Origin: Entoloma clypeatum
Lineage: Eukaryota; Basidiomycota; Agaricomycetes; Agaricales; Entolomataceae
DNA: 64,000 nt
Reading direction: 5' to 3'
Assembly (NCBI GenBank): GCA_963565915.1
Contig: OY751486.1
Coordinates: 3,224,001 to 3,288,000, forward strand
A model generated the notes under the pieces. That model was not told where the DNA came from. It searched no databases and saw nothing but the letters and a program-made list of their open reading frames with translations. How positions within the stretch are numbered: position 1 is the first letter of the stretch; each line of letters opens with the position of its first letter. Positions 39,966 to 50,394 of the stretch are shown here, in pieces. Made by a program: the position numbers and the translations under genes.

Positions 39966-42900
39966 CAATGCTAAGTCGCGACCCTTATCTATTAGATGGA
40001 CTTGCTTGCCTTGTATGACTACAGACAATAGAACCTATGTCATCCCTGCCAAGCGAGCCGCTGCGTCGACTAAGATTGTGAAGGGAGATAAACCTCCGAA
40101 AAGACAAGAGATCAGGCTGTTAGCTCAGCTCAAAACACGATGAGGACCAAAGGTTATCCGACCTAAGGTTGACAGCGGATGTGAACGCACATGCATCCAT
40201 CCCAGAATAGTACGCGAACAGAACCTCCCCACGTGAGGAATACCGCCCATAGCAATTCTAAATGCGGATGGATCACCAAATCGACAACAGAAAGCGAGCC
40301 AACTTGCCGAAGTCAAACTGGATTTGGGAGCACATCAGGAAACCATGGAAGCAATGGTACTGGACATTGGAAGAACGGACATGCTCTACGCACCAAAGGA
40401 ACTAGGGGGAAATACATATCCTATGACGCAAAAGGAACAAGAGGAATTGGACGCATTCATTGATGAGGGTCTAGCAACAGGAAAGATCTGCCCATCCAAA
40501 TCCCCTTATGCCTCCCCTTGCTTCTTCATCAACAAGAAGGATGGCTCCAAACGATTGGTACAAGATTACCGCATGGTCAATAAATTCACGGTCAAAGACA
40601 AGTTCCCACTCCCACGAATATCCGATCTCTTGGACATACTGAAAGATGCGGTCTACTTCAATAAAATGGACATCATGTGGGGCTATAACAACGTCCGGAT
40701 TAAGGAGGGCGATGAATGGAAAGCTGCCTTCCTCACCAGTCGAGGATTGTTCGAACCATTGGTCATGTTTTTCGGTCTTTGCAACTCCCTAGGAACGTTC
40801 TCTCGAATGATGGCTAGTCTATTCCGGGACCAGATCCGCCGACGTATCTGCGTGATCTATGTACATGGATGACATCGTGGTTATCAGTAAAACCAAGGAA
40901 GAACTCACGCGAAACACTGAAGAAATCCTACAGATCCTATCGGACAATGATTTGTTCCTAAAGGAGAAGAAGTGTTTATGGGAAGTAACGAAATGTCCTA
41001 TATTGGGATATGTGGTTGGTGAGGGACGTGTTGAGATGGAAACTGAGAAGGTGGATACAATTCGAAACTGGCCAGCACCCACATCAAAAAAGGAAGTTCA
41101 GAAGTTCCTTGGATTTGCTAACTTCTATCAATGATTTATTGAAGGGTACTCAAACATCGCAAAGCCTCTCACCGCGCTCACAGGCAGTATGGCATTTACT
41201 TGGGGACCAACAGAGCAGCAAGCCTTTGAAGGTCTCATACGGGCAATTACATCGGCACCGGTCTTGGCATTACCAAAACCAGAGGGACAGTTCAGGGTTG
41301 AAACCGATGCATTGGGCTATGCAATTGGAGCAGTACTCTCTCAGAAGCAAGACAACAAATGGCACCCCATCGCGTTCTTGTCGCGGACCATGTCCGCGGC
41401 CGAACAGAATTACGAGATATACGACAAGGAACTTCTGGCAGTCGTGGAAGCATTAAAAGATTGGAGACACTATCTGCTCGAAGCCAAGGAACATTTTGAA
41501 ATCTTGACCGATCACAAGAACCTGGAATACTTCCATCATCCTCAGGACCTGAATCAACGACAGCGATGCTGGAAAATGAAGTTACAGGACTATGACTTCG
41601 AATTACGGCATGTGCCCGGCAAGACCAATGCGAAAGCGGACATCCTGTCACGCTTACCCTGGTATGAAGCAGAACTCGAACCACAGGACAGTGACCAAAT
41701 GCTCAAGGAGGGACTATTCTTGAAACGATTGGAATCAGAAGATGTGGTACAAATGGAGATGTTCACGGAGGAACAATTCTTTGAAGGGGGTGAAACATCT
41801 GATTCCATCAAAATTGGAAACGTCACGACCATCGAAAATCTGTGGATCGCATGCATCAAGGGTTCAAACCACATGGAGACAGAAGTAGCCCAGGGTCTAA
41901 AGAAGAATCCTCATTGGTATCAACAGGAAAACGGCATCACATATGCAGGCGAACGAGTCTATGTCCCACCAGATCCGCAATTGCGACAAGAATTGATGTT
42001 TGAATCACACGATGCACCAGTGGCTGGACACCCAGGACAGTACCGGACACATGAACTCCTCACTCGCACCTACTGGTGGCCTACCATACTGCATGATGTG
42101 AAGAAGTACATGAAGGGTTGCGACACTTGTCAACGCAACAAGATTAACCGACAAAAGCGACATGCTCTGCTACATCCCCATGCAGCACCAAGTCACCCAT
42201 GGGAAGACATAGGAATCGACGTCGTGGGACCAATACCAGAATCTGATGGAAAAAACGCAATTCTGGTCATCACGGATAGACATTCAAAGATGCTTCACCT
42301 CATTCCGACAACCGTGGAACTATCGGCTGAAGGATTAGCCAAGATCTATCGGGATCAGATATGGAAGCTTCATGGGATCCCCAAGAAGATCATCAGCGAT
42401 AGGGGACCACAGTTCGCTGCGAAGTTCATGGAGATACTCTGCCGCATGTTAGGGATCAAGAGGAACTTGTCCACCGCATACCACCCACAGACTGATGGAC
42501 AGGCCAAGCGATCGCATCAGGAAACAGAAGCATTCTTACAAAACTTTGTCAACCATCTACAGGATGATTGGGCAGAATGGATCGCAATCGCAGAGTTCCA
42601 GTACAATGACAAAGAACACCAGGCAACGAAGCACACCCCATTCTACCTCAACTACGGTTTACATCTGTGGAAGGGAGAACTCGTGTTAGAAGATACCAAT
42701 CCGGCTGCCAACGATTTCTTGAAAAAACTCAAACAGGCATGAGAAGAAGCCAATGCTGCGCTGAAACAAGCACAGGATCAGATGAAGAAGACAGTTGACA
42801 CACGGCGAAGTCCGTCTCGGGACTACCGCATTGGAGACAAGGTGTGGCTGGAAGGGACTAACATCAGGACCGATCGACCCTCAAAGAAACTCGATGCACT

Positions 42901-43264
42901 CCGACATGGACCATTCAAAGTCCTAGAGAAGAAAGGAGCTAGCGCGTACCTTCTTGATCTTCCGAAGACTTGGAAGATGATTCACCCTGTGTTCAACGAG
43001 ACCCTGTTGTCACCATATGAAACTCCGAAGTACGCCATCCAGAAAAAGAAACCAGCCCCTGATCCGATCATCGTCGAAGGACGAGAAGAGTACCATGTGT
43101 CTACAATCCTGGACTCCCGAAAGTTCCGCGGAAAGATCCAGTACCTCGTCCAGTGGGAAGGATATGGCCCAGAAGAGAACACGTGGGAACCGCGAGCTAA
43201 TATTCAGAACGCTCAAGATTTGATCCGTGATTTCCATCGGCAGAACCCGTCACGTCCACGATAA
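39966..43264 (+). pseudogene. pol: Copy I pol: protease, RT, RNase H, integrase, chromodomain
   Basis: The protease starts (DSGCERTCIHP near 40173), but an in-frame deletion joins IGRTDML to YAPKELGGN (40386), removing its second half and the linker. RT 40420-40872 has a 4-nt insertion exactly at YMDD, resuming at 40859. TGA near 41132 stands for CGA. RNase H (VETDALGYAIG, LTDHKNLEYF), integrase zinc finger (H-H-CDTCQRNK near 42120) and DDE core (IDVVGP, ISDRGPQF, SHQETE). TGA at 42740, then the integrase tail and chromodomain ([17 protein letters not shown]) to TAA. It is the most complete pol of the family here. Confidence 0.92.
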
Positions 43265-43386
43265 AAGACACCCGTTGAAATCAGCAACAGCATCGACCTC
43301 ATCAGTCAAAAACCCACCGAGTTCTCCGCTCCGTCTTCAATATAGCTACTCCATTCTTCCTCTATCTCTCCAACATCCTCCGCACC

Positions 43387-43749
43387 ATGTCCACCGCCAC
43401 CACCACATCCACTGAAACCAACCCCGCCATCACTGCCCTCATGGGTGAAGCCCTCTCCATGAGAGACCAGATCCATGCGCTAGAAGCCTCGCTCGCCGAC
43501 ATCCTGCATCGACAGATGCACATCCGCCTCCATTCTTTATCCGACCTTCCCGTTGCACCAACCCCCGAAGAAAAACAAATCCTCGGGAACTACACCCGTA
43601 CGCTGGTCATTGAAAACCGGCGCATCCAACTAGCCGTCTGGAGTCTCGAGCTCGCCGTCGCCATCAACGAAGAGCTAATAGATGATTGGAGCCTCAAGGA
43701 GAATGGCTCCTGGACAAACAACGACGATGCTGGAGGATGGGGACAATGA
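43387..43749 (+). CDS. Accessory ORF3 of the A family, copy I (120 aa, intact)
   Basis: Starts 122 nt after pol with ACCATGTCC. The protein is Thr-rich at the start, then helical (LMGEALSMRDQIHALEASLADILHRQM), EEKQILGNYTRTLVIENRRIQL, ending DDAGGWGQ. The match to copy H (14621-14992) is strong in the centre. There is no signal peptide, zinc motif or membrane span. Coiled-coil self-association is likely from the heptads. No family recognised; conserved by two copies that are otherwise full of stops. Confidence 0.8.
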   Translation: MSTATTTSTETNPAITALMGEALSMRDQIHALEASLADILHRQMHIRLHSLSDLPVAPTPEEKQILGNYTRTLVIENRRIQLAVWSLELAVAINEELIDDWSLKENGSWTNNDDAGGWGQ

Positions 43750-43780
43750 CTCTGTGAGGACACAGAGCTTGAGGAGGGGA
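43750..43780 (+). promoter_or_regulatory. Conserved hairpin and polypurine tract
   Basis: CTCTGTG-AGGA-CACAGAG (43750-43767), a perfect 7-bp stem, directly after the ORF3 stop. It is followed by GAGGAGGGGA (43771-43780), the plus-strand primer next to the 3' LTR. The same hairpin is present in G (10788-10805) and H (14993-15010). Confidence 0.75.
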
Positions 43781-43783
43781 ACA

Positions 43784-44171
43784 TGTTACGGACTTACCGG
43801 TTTGTATGTTACGCACTTTTCCCTTGCATTGTACCTTCGTTATTTCTTTGATTCATCGGACCGCTTATTCATTTACCTTTACTCTACCATTCTCCTTTAG
43901 TATACTTCGCTCCCGCGCTGACTCACACTCCGCAGTAGGGATTACTCAGTCCGCAGTCGTCTGACTCACTTTGCACTGCCTTTCCGCAGTTACTGACTCA
44001 TCCGCACTGCCTTCCGCAGCTACTGACTCACTCGCTACCGCTCGTAGCCAGTACTATATAAACCCCATGTACCATAGCTACATTCCTTAGATTTAGCAAT
44101 CACTTTGCTCTTCGCCTTTCCACTTCCTGCATACTCTGCCCAAACCTTGGAATGGTTTGTTAAGCATAACA
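43784..44171 (+). repeat. 3' LTR of copy I (388 bp)
   Basis: TGTTACGGACTTACCGG... to ...AAGCATAACA, followed by the GCTTC duplicate. Compared with the 5' LTR it has an extra repeat unit and about a dozen substitutions, most of them CG versus CA/TG. Confidence 0.93.
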
Positions 44172-44176
44172 GCTTC

Positions 44177-45674
44177 TTCTTCGATCGTTGTCTGACCTTC
44201 AATGAGCACAGACGCTTCTATGCCACCAAGGCACTCACATCCATTCCCCTCCTCCTTGGTAACTCCTCACGTGGTCTCTCACCCCGCCTCAAACGCCTCC
44301 TGTACGTGTCGTGCGTCATGCCGATCCTCACTTACGGATGCCAACGGTCCATGCCTCAAAACTGCTTTCAACCTGTTGAACTCAGTCCACTATAGAGCCG
44401 CCAGATGGATCACCGGCGCTTTCAATCGGTCGCCTACTGGGGGTGTCCTCGCTATTGCGGGGCTCATGCCGGCCAGACAACACATCACCAAGCTTGTGCA
44501 GCGCTCTCGAATCAGAGCCGCCCAACTTCCCATCACTCACCCTGTCGTCTGCGAGCTTTTGCTCAAGGTGGAGGATAAGACCCTTAGCCCAGTCGTCGAC
44601 ATTCAAAACCTGATGATCGCCGTCAAACTTGAGAGATCCGACTACCTGAGCGACGAGGCTCGCCCAGGAAATCGCATACTCGACCTCTACCTGGATTCCT
44701 TCATCTGGGACGCCCCACAGGTTGATGACGACAAGAAGCGTTACACCTATCTCAAAGACATCCTCACCACCGCCGAGGAAGAGAATCACCAAGCGGCCTT
44801 CTGCATCGCTGCCCGGCCCAGCGTCGGTAAGACGTTGTCATCGGCAGTCGCGGTAGTCCATTTCGCCCCCTCCATTGGTCGTCATGCTCAAGACCCTCAT
44901 ATGACCAGAGCCAGCGCAGGCAGAAGTCTCGCCCCCGAGACTCTCATCGTCGCCACCCTTCTTGGCCTTAGCAAGGTCATCACCCACGCACCTTATGTCA
45001 CGGAGATCCACATCTTCACCCGAAACATACAGGCTGTCCGACTCGCCCTCAATACAGGTTCCATTCATGCGGGCCACTCTGTCTCTTGTGGCATTTCCCG
45101 CCTCCTCCGGCCCTTCCTCGCTGGAGCTGGCGTCATCCATGTCCACCTCGACACACCTCTCACGTCTGAGTGGGGTTCTGCCTTCCCCGACCCCTCACGT
45201 CACTTCAAATTGACTCAAGGAACAGCCTTGTCTCCTCTGTCGCCCAACTTTGCCCGTACCGCTGCCGCTACCAGTGCCGTAGACGGATGGCGCAAACTTC
45301 ATTCCGCCCCCGAATTCCGAGGTCGCTCCTTCCTTCCTCTCCACACTGGAGACAAAGAGAAGGTATTCCAACCGGACCACGTCAAAGGTGGACCCTGGCT
45401 CAATTCCTGGGCGGGCAACAACAACGCGCTGTTTGCTCGCCTCACCCGCGCCACCCTGGGCCACGCCCCCATAGGTGCCTACAGACAACGCTTCAAACAC
45501 CCGGGCCCATTCACATGTGCCTGCGACGATGACACCCTCGAGACGGTCGACCACCTCCTCCACAAATGTCCTCTCTTTGATAGGGATGACGCCTCTAACA
45601 AACGTTACAATATCGGCAATTTCCTGGGGATGCTCGCAAACCATCCCGCGTTATTTGCCTTTCCCCCACCCTAA
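44177..45674 (+). pseudogene. LINE ORF2, C-terminal part
   Basis: Continues from 36865: FFDRCLTFNEHRRFYATKAL and the thumb region, then a frameshift near 44335-44350 into the frame LLNSVHYRAARWITGAF. A degenerate RNase H-like stretch follows at about 44760-45250, and the C-terminal zinc motif common to LINE ORF2 (CACDDDTLETVDHLLHKCPLF). Stop TAA at 45672. RNase H catalytic residues are not clearly seen. Confidence 0.85.
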
Positions 45675-45959
45675 TTTATCGGGTGAGCTTCAGTGTTATG
45701 TTTTTCTCTCTTTCATGGTCTCTTTAGTTACTACGGTCTCTGCCTACGGGCGTATGTAGTTTATATACGGGGTCTGTTCTTGTGGACTTGATCCATGGGC
45801 GGACCCCACTCTCGGATACTTATATATATCTTTCCGCACATGTGCCGTGACCACAGGGCATTACTCTCCAATACTTTCGTATGTAGTTCTCGTTAAATTT
45901 GTAACTTAGTGTACAAGACTGGACTGCGATCGGGCGCCGGAATATAAATTGAGGTTTTT

Positions 45960-45984
45960 AAAAAAAAAAAAAAAAAAAAAAAAA
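45960..45984 (+). other. LINE poly(A) tail
   Basis: Run of 25 A marking the 3' end of the LINE copy. Confidence 0.85.
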
Positions 45985-46189
45985 GCACAACCTTACGGAG
46001 GCGGTGAAGGAGCTAAGCAAAAGGAAGAAAAAGTCGGCTACAGATGACAACGACGGAGATGATTGATGGTCCAATAGTAGTGCAACATATCCTATGTAAC
46101 TTGAAATCTACGCCAAATTTTCCTGTTTCCTATGACTGACATCACCCGAAATTGATAGAACTCGCTAAATACATGCTTTTGACAAATTT

Positions 46190-46400
46190 TGGAACATTTC
46201 CCGCCGCCTGGGAGGCCTGATCCCTGGTCCGGATAAAAATCGCCCTCTCGGGGGGGCCTCAGGAAAATCCGGATAAAAACCGCCCAAAACCGCCCAAAAA
46301 CCGTGCGGATAAAAATCGCGAATTTTGGCCCACCCGGGATCAGGCATTTGGGGGTATTTTTGGGGGTCCTAGAATAGGGTCTGTTTGCAACTCGAAATTT
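46190..46400 (+). repeat. SINE-like body without the tRNA head
   Basis: Shares GGGGGTATTTTTGGGGGTCC, TAGAATAGG and several CCGGATAAAAA words with the reverse complement of 31870-32070. A second member of the same dispersed family, in opposite orientation. Confidence 0.6.
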
Positions 46401-46446
46401 TGGGCAATCTGATTGGCCCACAGCGATTCTGCAGTTGAGGCGAAAT

Positions 46447-46594
46447 AAAAATCTGCTTAGCAATGATCTGATCTCCCTGGAACTTCCTGAATGGTCAACG
46501 AGCCTGCTACTCGGGCTTTGCCACCCTCACATGGCCCTAAACACGGACCATTTCAGGAAGTTCCAGGGAGATCAGATCATTGCTAAGCAGATTT
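46447..46594. repeat. Long inverted repeat (arms about 49 bp, loop 49 bp)
   Basis: Arm 46447-46496 (AAAATCTGCTTAGCAATGAT...) pairs with 46546-46594, with one single-base indel. The right arm ends at the base before the copia F LTR. Confidence 0.85.
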
Positions 46595-46905
46595 TGTTGA
46601 AACTTTTCCACATGTAGATTAGATTAGATTAGATTATATCATGTGACCATTTACATATCTTCGATTACATACTTATTTGGTTGGTACAAACAGTAGTACG
46701 GTATATAAGACCAGGAAACTGTCAATATCAATAAGTTGTCTCTTGACTCTTAACCAGCTCCATTGCTCTTATCAGCCTCAACCGCTCTCACCAGCCTCAC
46801 CCTCCCAAACCATGTAAGCAGCTAGAACGGTTAAGTAGAGTACTTCCACACTGTAGCTGTGTTGCTCAGTACGCCTGTGGCTAGCGCCCAGGTGGAACTT
46901 CAACA
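46595..46905 (+). repeat. 5' LTR of copia F (311 bp)
   Basis: TGTTGAAAC... to ...CTTCAACA, with TGTTGAA/TTCAACA ends and a GATTA x4 microsatellite; TATATAA box near 46701. The next bases GGTTATGGGCCCCGG form the primer-binding site. Confidence 0.9.
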
Positions 46906-47174
46906 GGTTATGGGCCCCGGATAGCAGAGGAACTTGGGAACGCTGGCAACAGCAAGTACCTGCCCACTCTACCCTGGTTGACAGGAGAACCAATCGTAAG
47001 ATCTAGGTTCTGAGTCATGATCGTACCTCACACACTTCTGACAAAAAGGATTTTTCCCACAACCGCTATTCCTAAAGGGAATATGTTATGAGGAATCATT
47101 TATTTGTTTTCTCTAAAAATCAAATTCATAAAGAACATCACTGATTGGGAAAACTCCTTTTAGATTCATTAAAA

Positions 47175-48686
47175 ATGTCTACTCCTCACTCCGCACTTGA
47201 CTCCATCACCGTCTTCGACGGTATCGACTACCAAAGCTGGGCTGAAAAAATGAAGTCCTATCTCCTCCATCAAGGAGTCTGGCGCATCGTATCTGGCGAC
47301 ATTGAGCGCCCTGACATCGCCAACTTTATGGTCACGGTCTCCACCCCTGCCTCCACCACTGTCAACCAACCTAGCTTCCACAAAGAAAGAAAGGTCTGGA
47401 TCAGGGACGATGACATGGCCCTGGGTTCCATCCACCTCAAAGTCTCCGAGGCAATCAGGAGGCACATCAAGGACGCCTGGACGTCATTAAAGGATGCGTA
47501 TTCAAAGGTCTCCCCTGCCACCATATTTGGCGATTTCAAAGCCGCAGCCTCTTTCAAACTGTCTGGTCGGGACCCTGTGCCGGAGATCGAGCGCCTCGGG
47601 TCACTCTTCGCTCGCCTTAGCGACTCAAAATTCGTTGTGCCTGATCTGATGCGGGCTATGATCCTGGCAAGTGCCATTCCTGACACTTGGTCATCCCTCT
47701 CCACCGCCCTCTTCCAGGTCTACGATGCCGACGACTTCACATGGCAGGCTGTCACCGACAGCATCGTCTCAGAGTACTGGCGCAAGTATGCGATAGGGTC
47801 TACTCGGGCATCCAACAAGCAGGCCCAGAAAATCTCCGGGACTAAGCGAAAGGGGCAAGACCCCAAATGGGAAAAGCAGACAGCGCCGAGTACCTCGCAG
47901 AACAATGCTGACGAGCAGCCTAACTCGACCGACCCAAGTACCGCTTCTGAAAAGAAGAAGGGAAAGGGATGCTGGCGCAACCAGAAAAGGCACGCCAACA
48001 ATGCGGACAACAAGTCCGACCACGCCGAGGAAATGATTGAGTTTATCGCACCAGCCATCGAACAACTCCCTCATCGATCTGCCCCTTGTCCTCTCCCTCC
48101 TCGTCATGCACCTGCCTTCACCACTGTAACGGGCCGCGGGAAAACTTCGAGTACCGCGCAGCCCGAGTCGGAAAGAATGCAGTCACTCCTGCAACACATG
48201 AACCCGCCTCCTTCCCAGTACACCGGGCTTCCTTCCGGAAAGCCGTCAGCGTGGAAAAAGAACGAGAAGGTGAGAAAACTCGCTCGAGAAATCGGTGCCA
48301 GACCCTCTGGGTCAAACCTTCATATCTTGGACACCATCATTCCAGACATTGACGAGAGGCCAACTAAACAGCGTCGAGTAACTCCGCTGTTAGACCAATC
48401 ACTGCGGATGATGGACATAGACCAAGAACGGATGGGGCCAGACGAGTTTGTGGATGAGATCGAACTAGACAGTTCATCAAACCCTTCTTTCAAACCTTAC
48501 CAAATGTGGAATGCTAATTATGTCTCTCAACAGACATATAAAATATTAGCTAGTACCAGTACAGAGTGCATAGATCACTTCAGTAGTGATCTACACAAAA
48601 AATATATTAAACATTTTGCCTCTTGTACACAAAGAACGCGCGCAATGGATCTTAGATTCCAGCGCCTCTTTACACTTCACCTATGA
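47175..48686 (+). pseudogene. gag: Copia F Gag region, frameshifted at its end
   Basis: Starts MSTPHSALDSITVFDG, with UBN2-type Gag words (IDYQSWAEKMKSYLLHQGVW, FKLSGRDPVPEIERLG). A short deletion relative to E is seen after RRHIKD. No CCHC zinc knuckle is found, only Lys/Arg-rich linker. Near 48620 a small deletion moves the protease out of frame. Confidence 0.85.
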
Positions 48687-49449
48687 GTTTAAGGACTTCG
48701 CATATTATAGACCTCTCACAGTCAAGCATTTTGTCCAAACTGCAGCTAAAGGGAAAAAACTGGAAATTCTCGGAGTTGGGGCCATTCCAGTACGGCACAC
48801 CCTAAATGGGGAAGTTAAAACCCATCTTCTCAGACCGGTGTTCCACATCCCGGACATGGACACATGCCTATTGTCCCTAGACGTCTTCCTTAACCATGAT
48901 TACAAAGTAGATGGGACTTGTGGAGAAATCAACATCTCCAAAGGGCTGAACAAAATCCAGTTTTCGCCCCACATTCTTGGTCAAACCATTTACTGGTTAG
49001 ACACTGAAATACACTATGACCAGATCCATGCGATCTCGAGCGAAATCACTGTCGAAACATGGCACAAGCGCCTTGGTCACCCAAATGATCAAGCACTCCG
49101 AAAGATTCCCACCAGTACCAAAGGGGTACCTGAGACACTAGTACGTGAGAAATCACAGGAAAGTTGCACAGGTTGCCTCAAAGGGAAAATGCTGAATCAG
49201 TCATATCCCAATTCGATGACAAGGGCAACCAAAACCTTTGATCTGATCCATTCCGATCTCAAACAGATATCCACGGCATCATACCATAAATATAAATATT
49301 TCCTCATGTTTTTGGATGATTTTTCATCCCATGTCTGGGTTGTCTTGCTTAGAAAGAAGTCGGATGCCATCACAGCACTGCGACAATTTCTTGCAATGAT
49401 CCAGAATCAGTTCGCCGCCACTCCTAAAAAATGGCGAGTTGATGGAGGT
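48614..49449 (+). pseudogene. pol: Copia F protease and integrase start
   Basis: Protease motif WILDSSASLHF (DSG of copy E is DSS here), GAG_pre-integrase with HKRLGHPN and CTGCLKGK (the HHCC zinc site), then HSDLKQIS and WRVDGG, where C is inserted. The open frame beyond is C LTR. Confidence 0.88.
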
Positions 49450-49882
49450 TGTAAGGGCAACCACTTTCACTTTTCACTTTTCCTTTACTTTCTTCCTTTC
49501 CTTTCTATTCCACCATCTCCGACGTCCTCCGATCGTATCCGCTGTCTCCGACATCTTATCCGCCTCTCCGCATCCGACGACTCCGCCCCCATCCGCTACT
49601 CCGCACGTCGGATCGCAGGTACTATCATTCATCTTGTTTCCATTCATCCTTCATCGCTACTCCCGATCATTGCTCATCATTCATGTGTCTCGTTTTATCT
49701 CTTATTTCATATCTCATTTTACTATTTATCTCACTAGCTTGCAGGGGAATCCTTAGAACTTTCTCTTCGGATCTCCCTTGCAAGGTGTGTGTTGTATTAC
49801 TTATCAGACTGCTCAATCTAAACTTCGGATCTCCCTTGCAAGTATCTGAGTTTGAGTCTTGGATCGTAAGGTCGCCCTTACA
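49450..49882 (+). repeat. 5' LTR of gypsy C (433 bp)
   Basis: TGTAAGGGCAACC... to ...GGTCGCCCTTACA, nine-base inverted ends. TATTTAT at 49723-49729 and AGAACTTTCT at 49755-49764 (32 nt on). CTTCGGATCTCCCTTGCAAG occurs twice near the end (about 49766 and 49821). Confidence 0.85.
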
Positions 49883-49884
49883 GT

Positions 49885-49894
49885 AGAAAGTTCT
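49885..49894 (+). promoter_or_regulatory. Primer-binding site of gypsy C, self-priming type
   Basis: AGAAAGTTCT, 2 nt past the LTR, is complementary over 10 nt to 49755-49764 in the LTR. Same geometry as families A and B with a different sequence. Confidence 0.7.
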
Positions 49895-50394
49895 CTTCTA
49901 ATTGGGCTGGGTCCAATTGCATCGTTGTCACAATTCTGCGCTTCGGAGCAGCTTCGTCCGCGTCTGACTCCGATACATCTCACACCGCTTCCAGTTCTTC
50001 TAATTACCTCTCCGTAACTGGTGATTCTGCTCCGCACATAGTAATGGACGACCCCAATCGCCTTGAACAGCTCGAGCACGAGTTCCAGGAACAACGTCAA
50101 ACTCTCGCTGATATCTCGACTCAACTTGACCAACTCCTCCTCGCCTTCAACGCAATTCCTGCCCCAGCTCCGCCACCTATCCCACCTGCTCCCGCACCCG
50201 CTATTATACCCACTCCAGCCAATCCGGGCGTGCGTCAAGCAAAACCTGCCAATCCGTCGGACTTCGATGGATCATGCGCAAATGGCTGGACCTTTCTAAA
50301 CTCCTGTGAATTGTTTATGGGGCTGGCTCCAGAACAGTTCGCAGACGACCATGCTAAAATTTATTGGGCCTTATCTTTCATGAAGAGTGGACGC

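Larger units (their letters stand above)
36866..44171 (+). mobile_element. Chromovirus of the A family, full-length copy I
   Basis: LTRs 36866-37232 and 43784-44171 bounded by the target duplication GCTTC (36861-36865 and 44172-44176). Inside are ORF0/gag, protease-RT, RNase H, integrase with chromodomain and ORF3: the reference layout of the family. It is defective: gag ATG is ACG, there are several CGA-to-TGA stops, a protease deletion, a frameshift at the RT active site and a 1.06-kb foreign insertion. Confidence 0.93.
32166..45984 (+). mobile_element. Non-LTR retrotransposon (LINE), split by copy I
   Basis: ORF1 with zinc knuckles, ORF2 with AP-type endonuclease, reverse transcriptase and a C-terminal Cys/His motif, and a poly(A) tail at 45960-45984. 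Copy I (36866-44171) plus one GCTTC duplicate is inserted in ORF2. ORF1 and ORF2 carry frameshifts, so it is inactive. The 5' border near 32166 is approximate, set by the adjoining SINE-like head. The layout resembles fungal Tad/CRE-like or I-clade LINEs; the clade is not settled. Confidence 0.88.
46595..49449 (+). mobile_element. Ty1/copia element F, cut by gypsy C
   Basis: 5' LTR, leader, gag-pol up to the integrase core (WRVDGG), where gypsy C is inserted at 49450. Same family as E. The missing integrase end, RT, RNase H and 3' LTR must lie beyond C, outside the window. Confidence 0.92.

Noticed and set aside
43387..43749. ORF3 as an envelope gene
   Set aside because: No signal peptide, membrane span or glycoprotein look; only its position resembles env.
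49439..49756. Open frame continuing copia F past 49449
   Set aside because: The sequence is the gypsy C LTR; coding ends at the junction.
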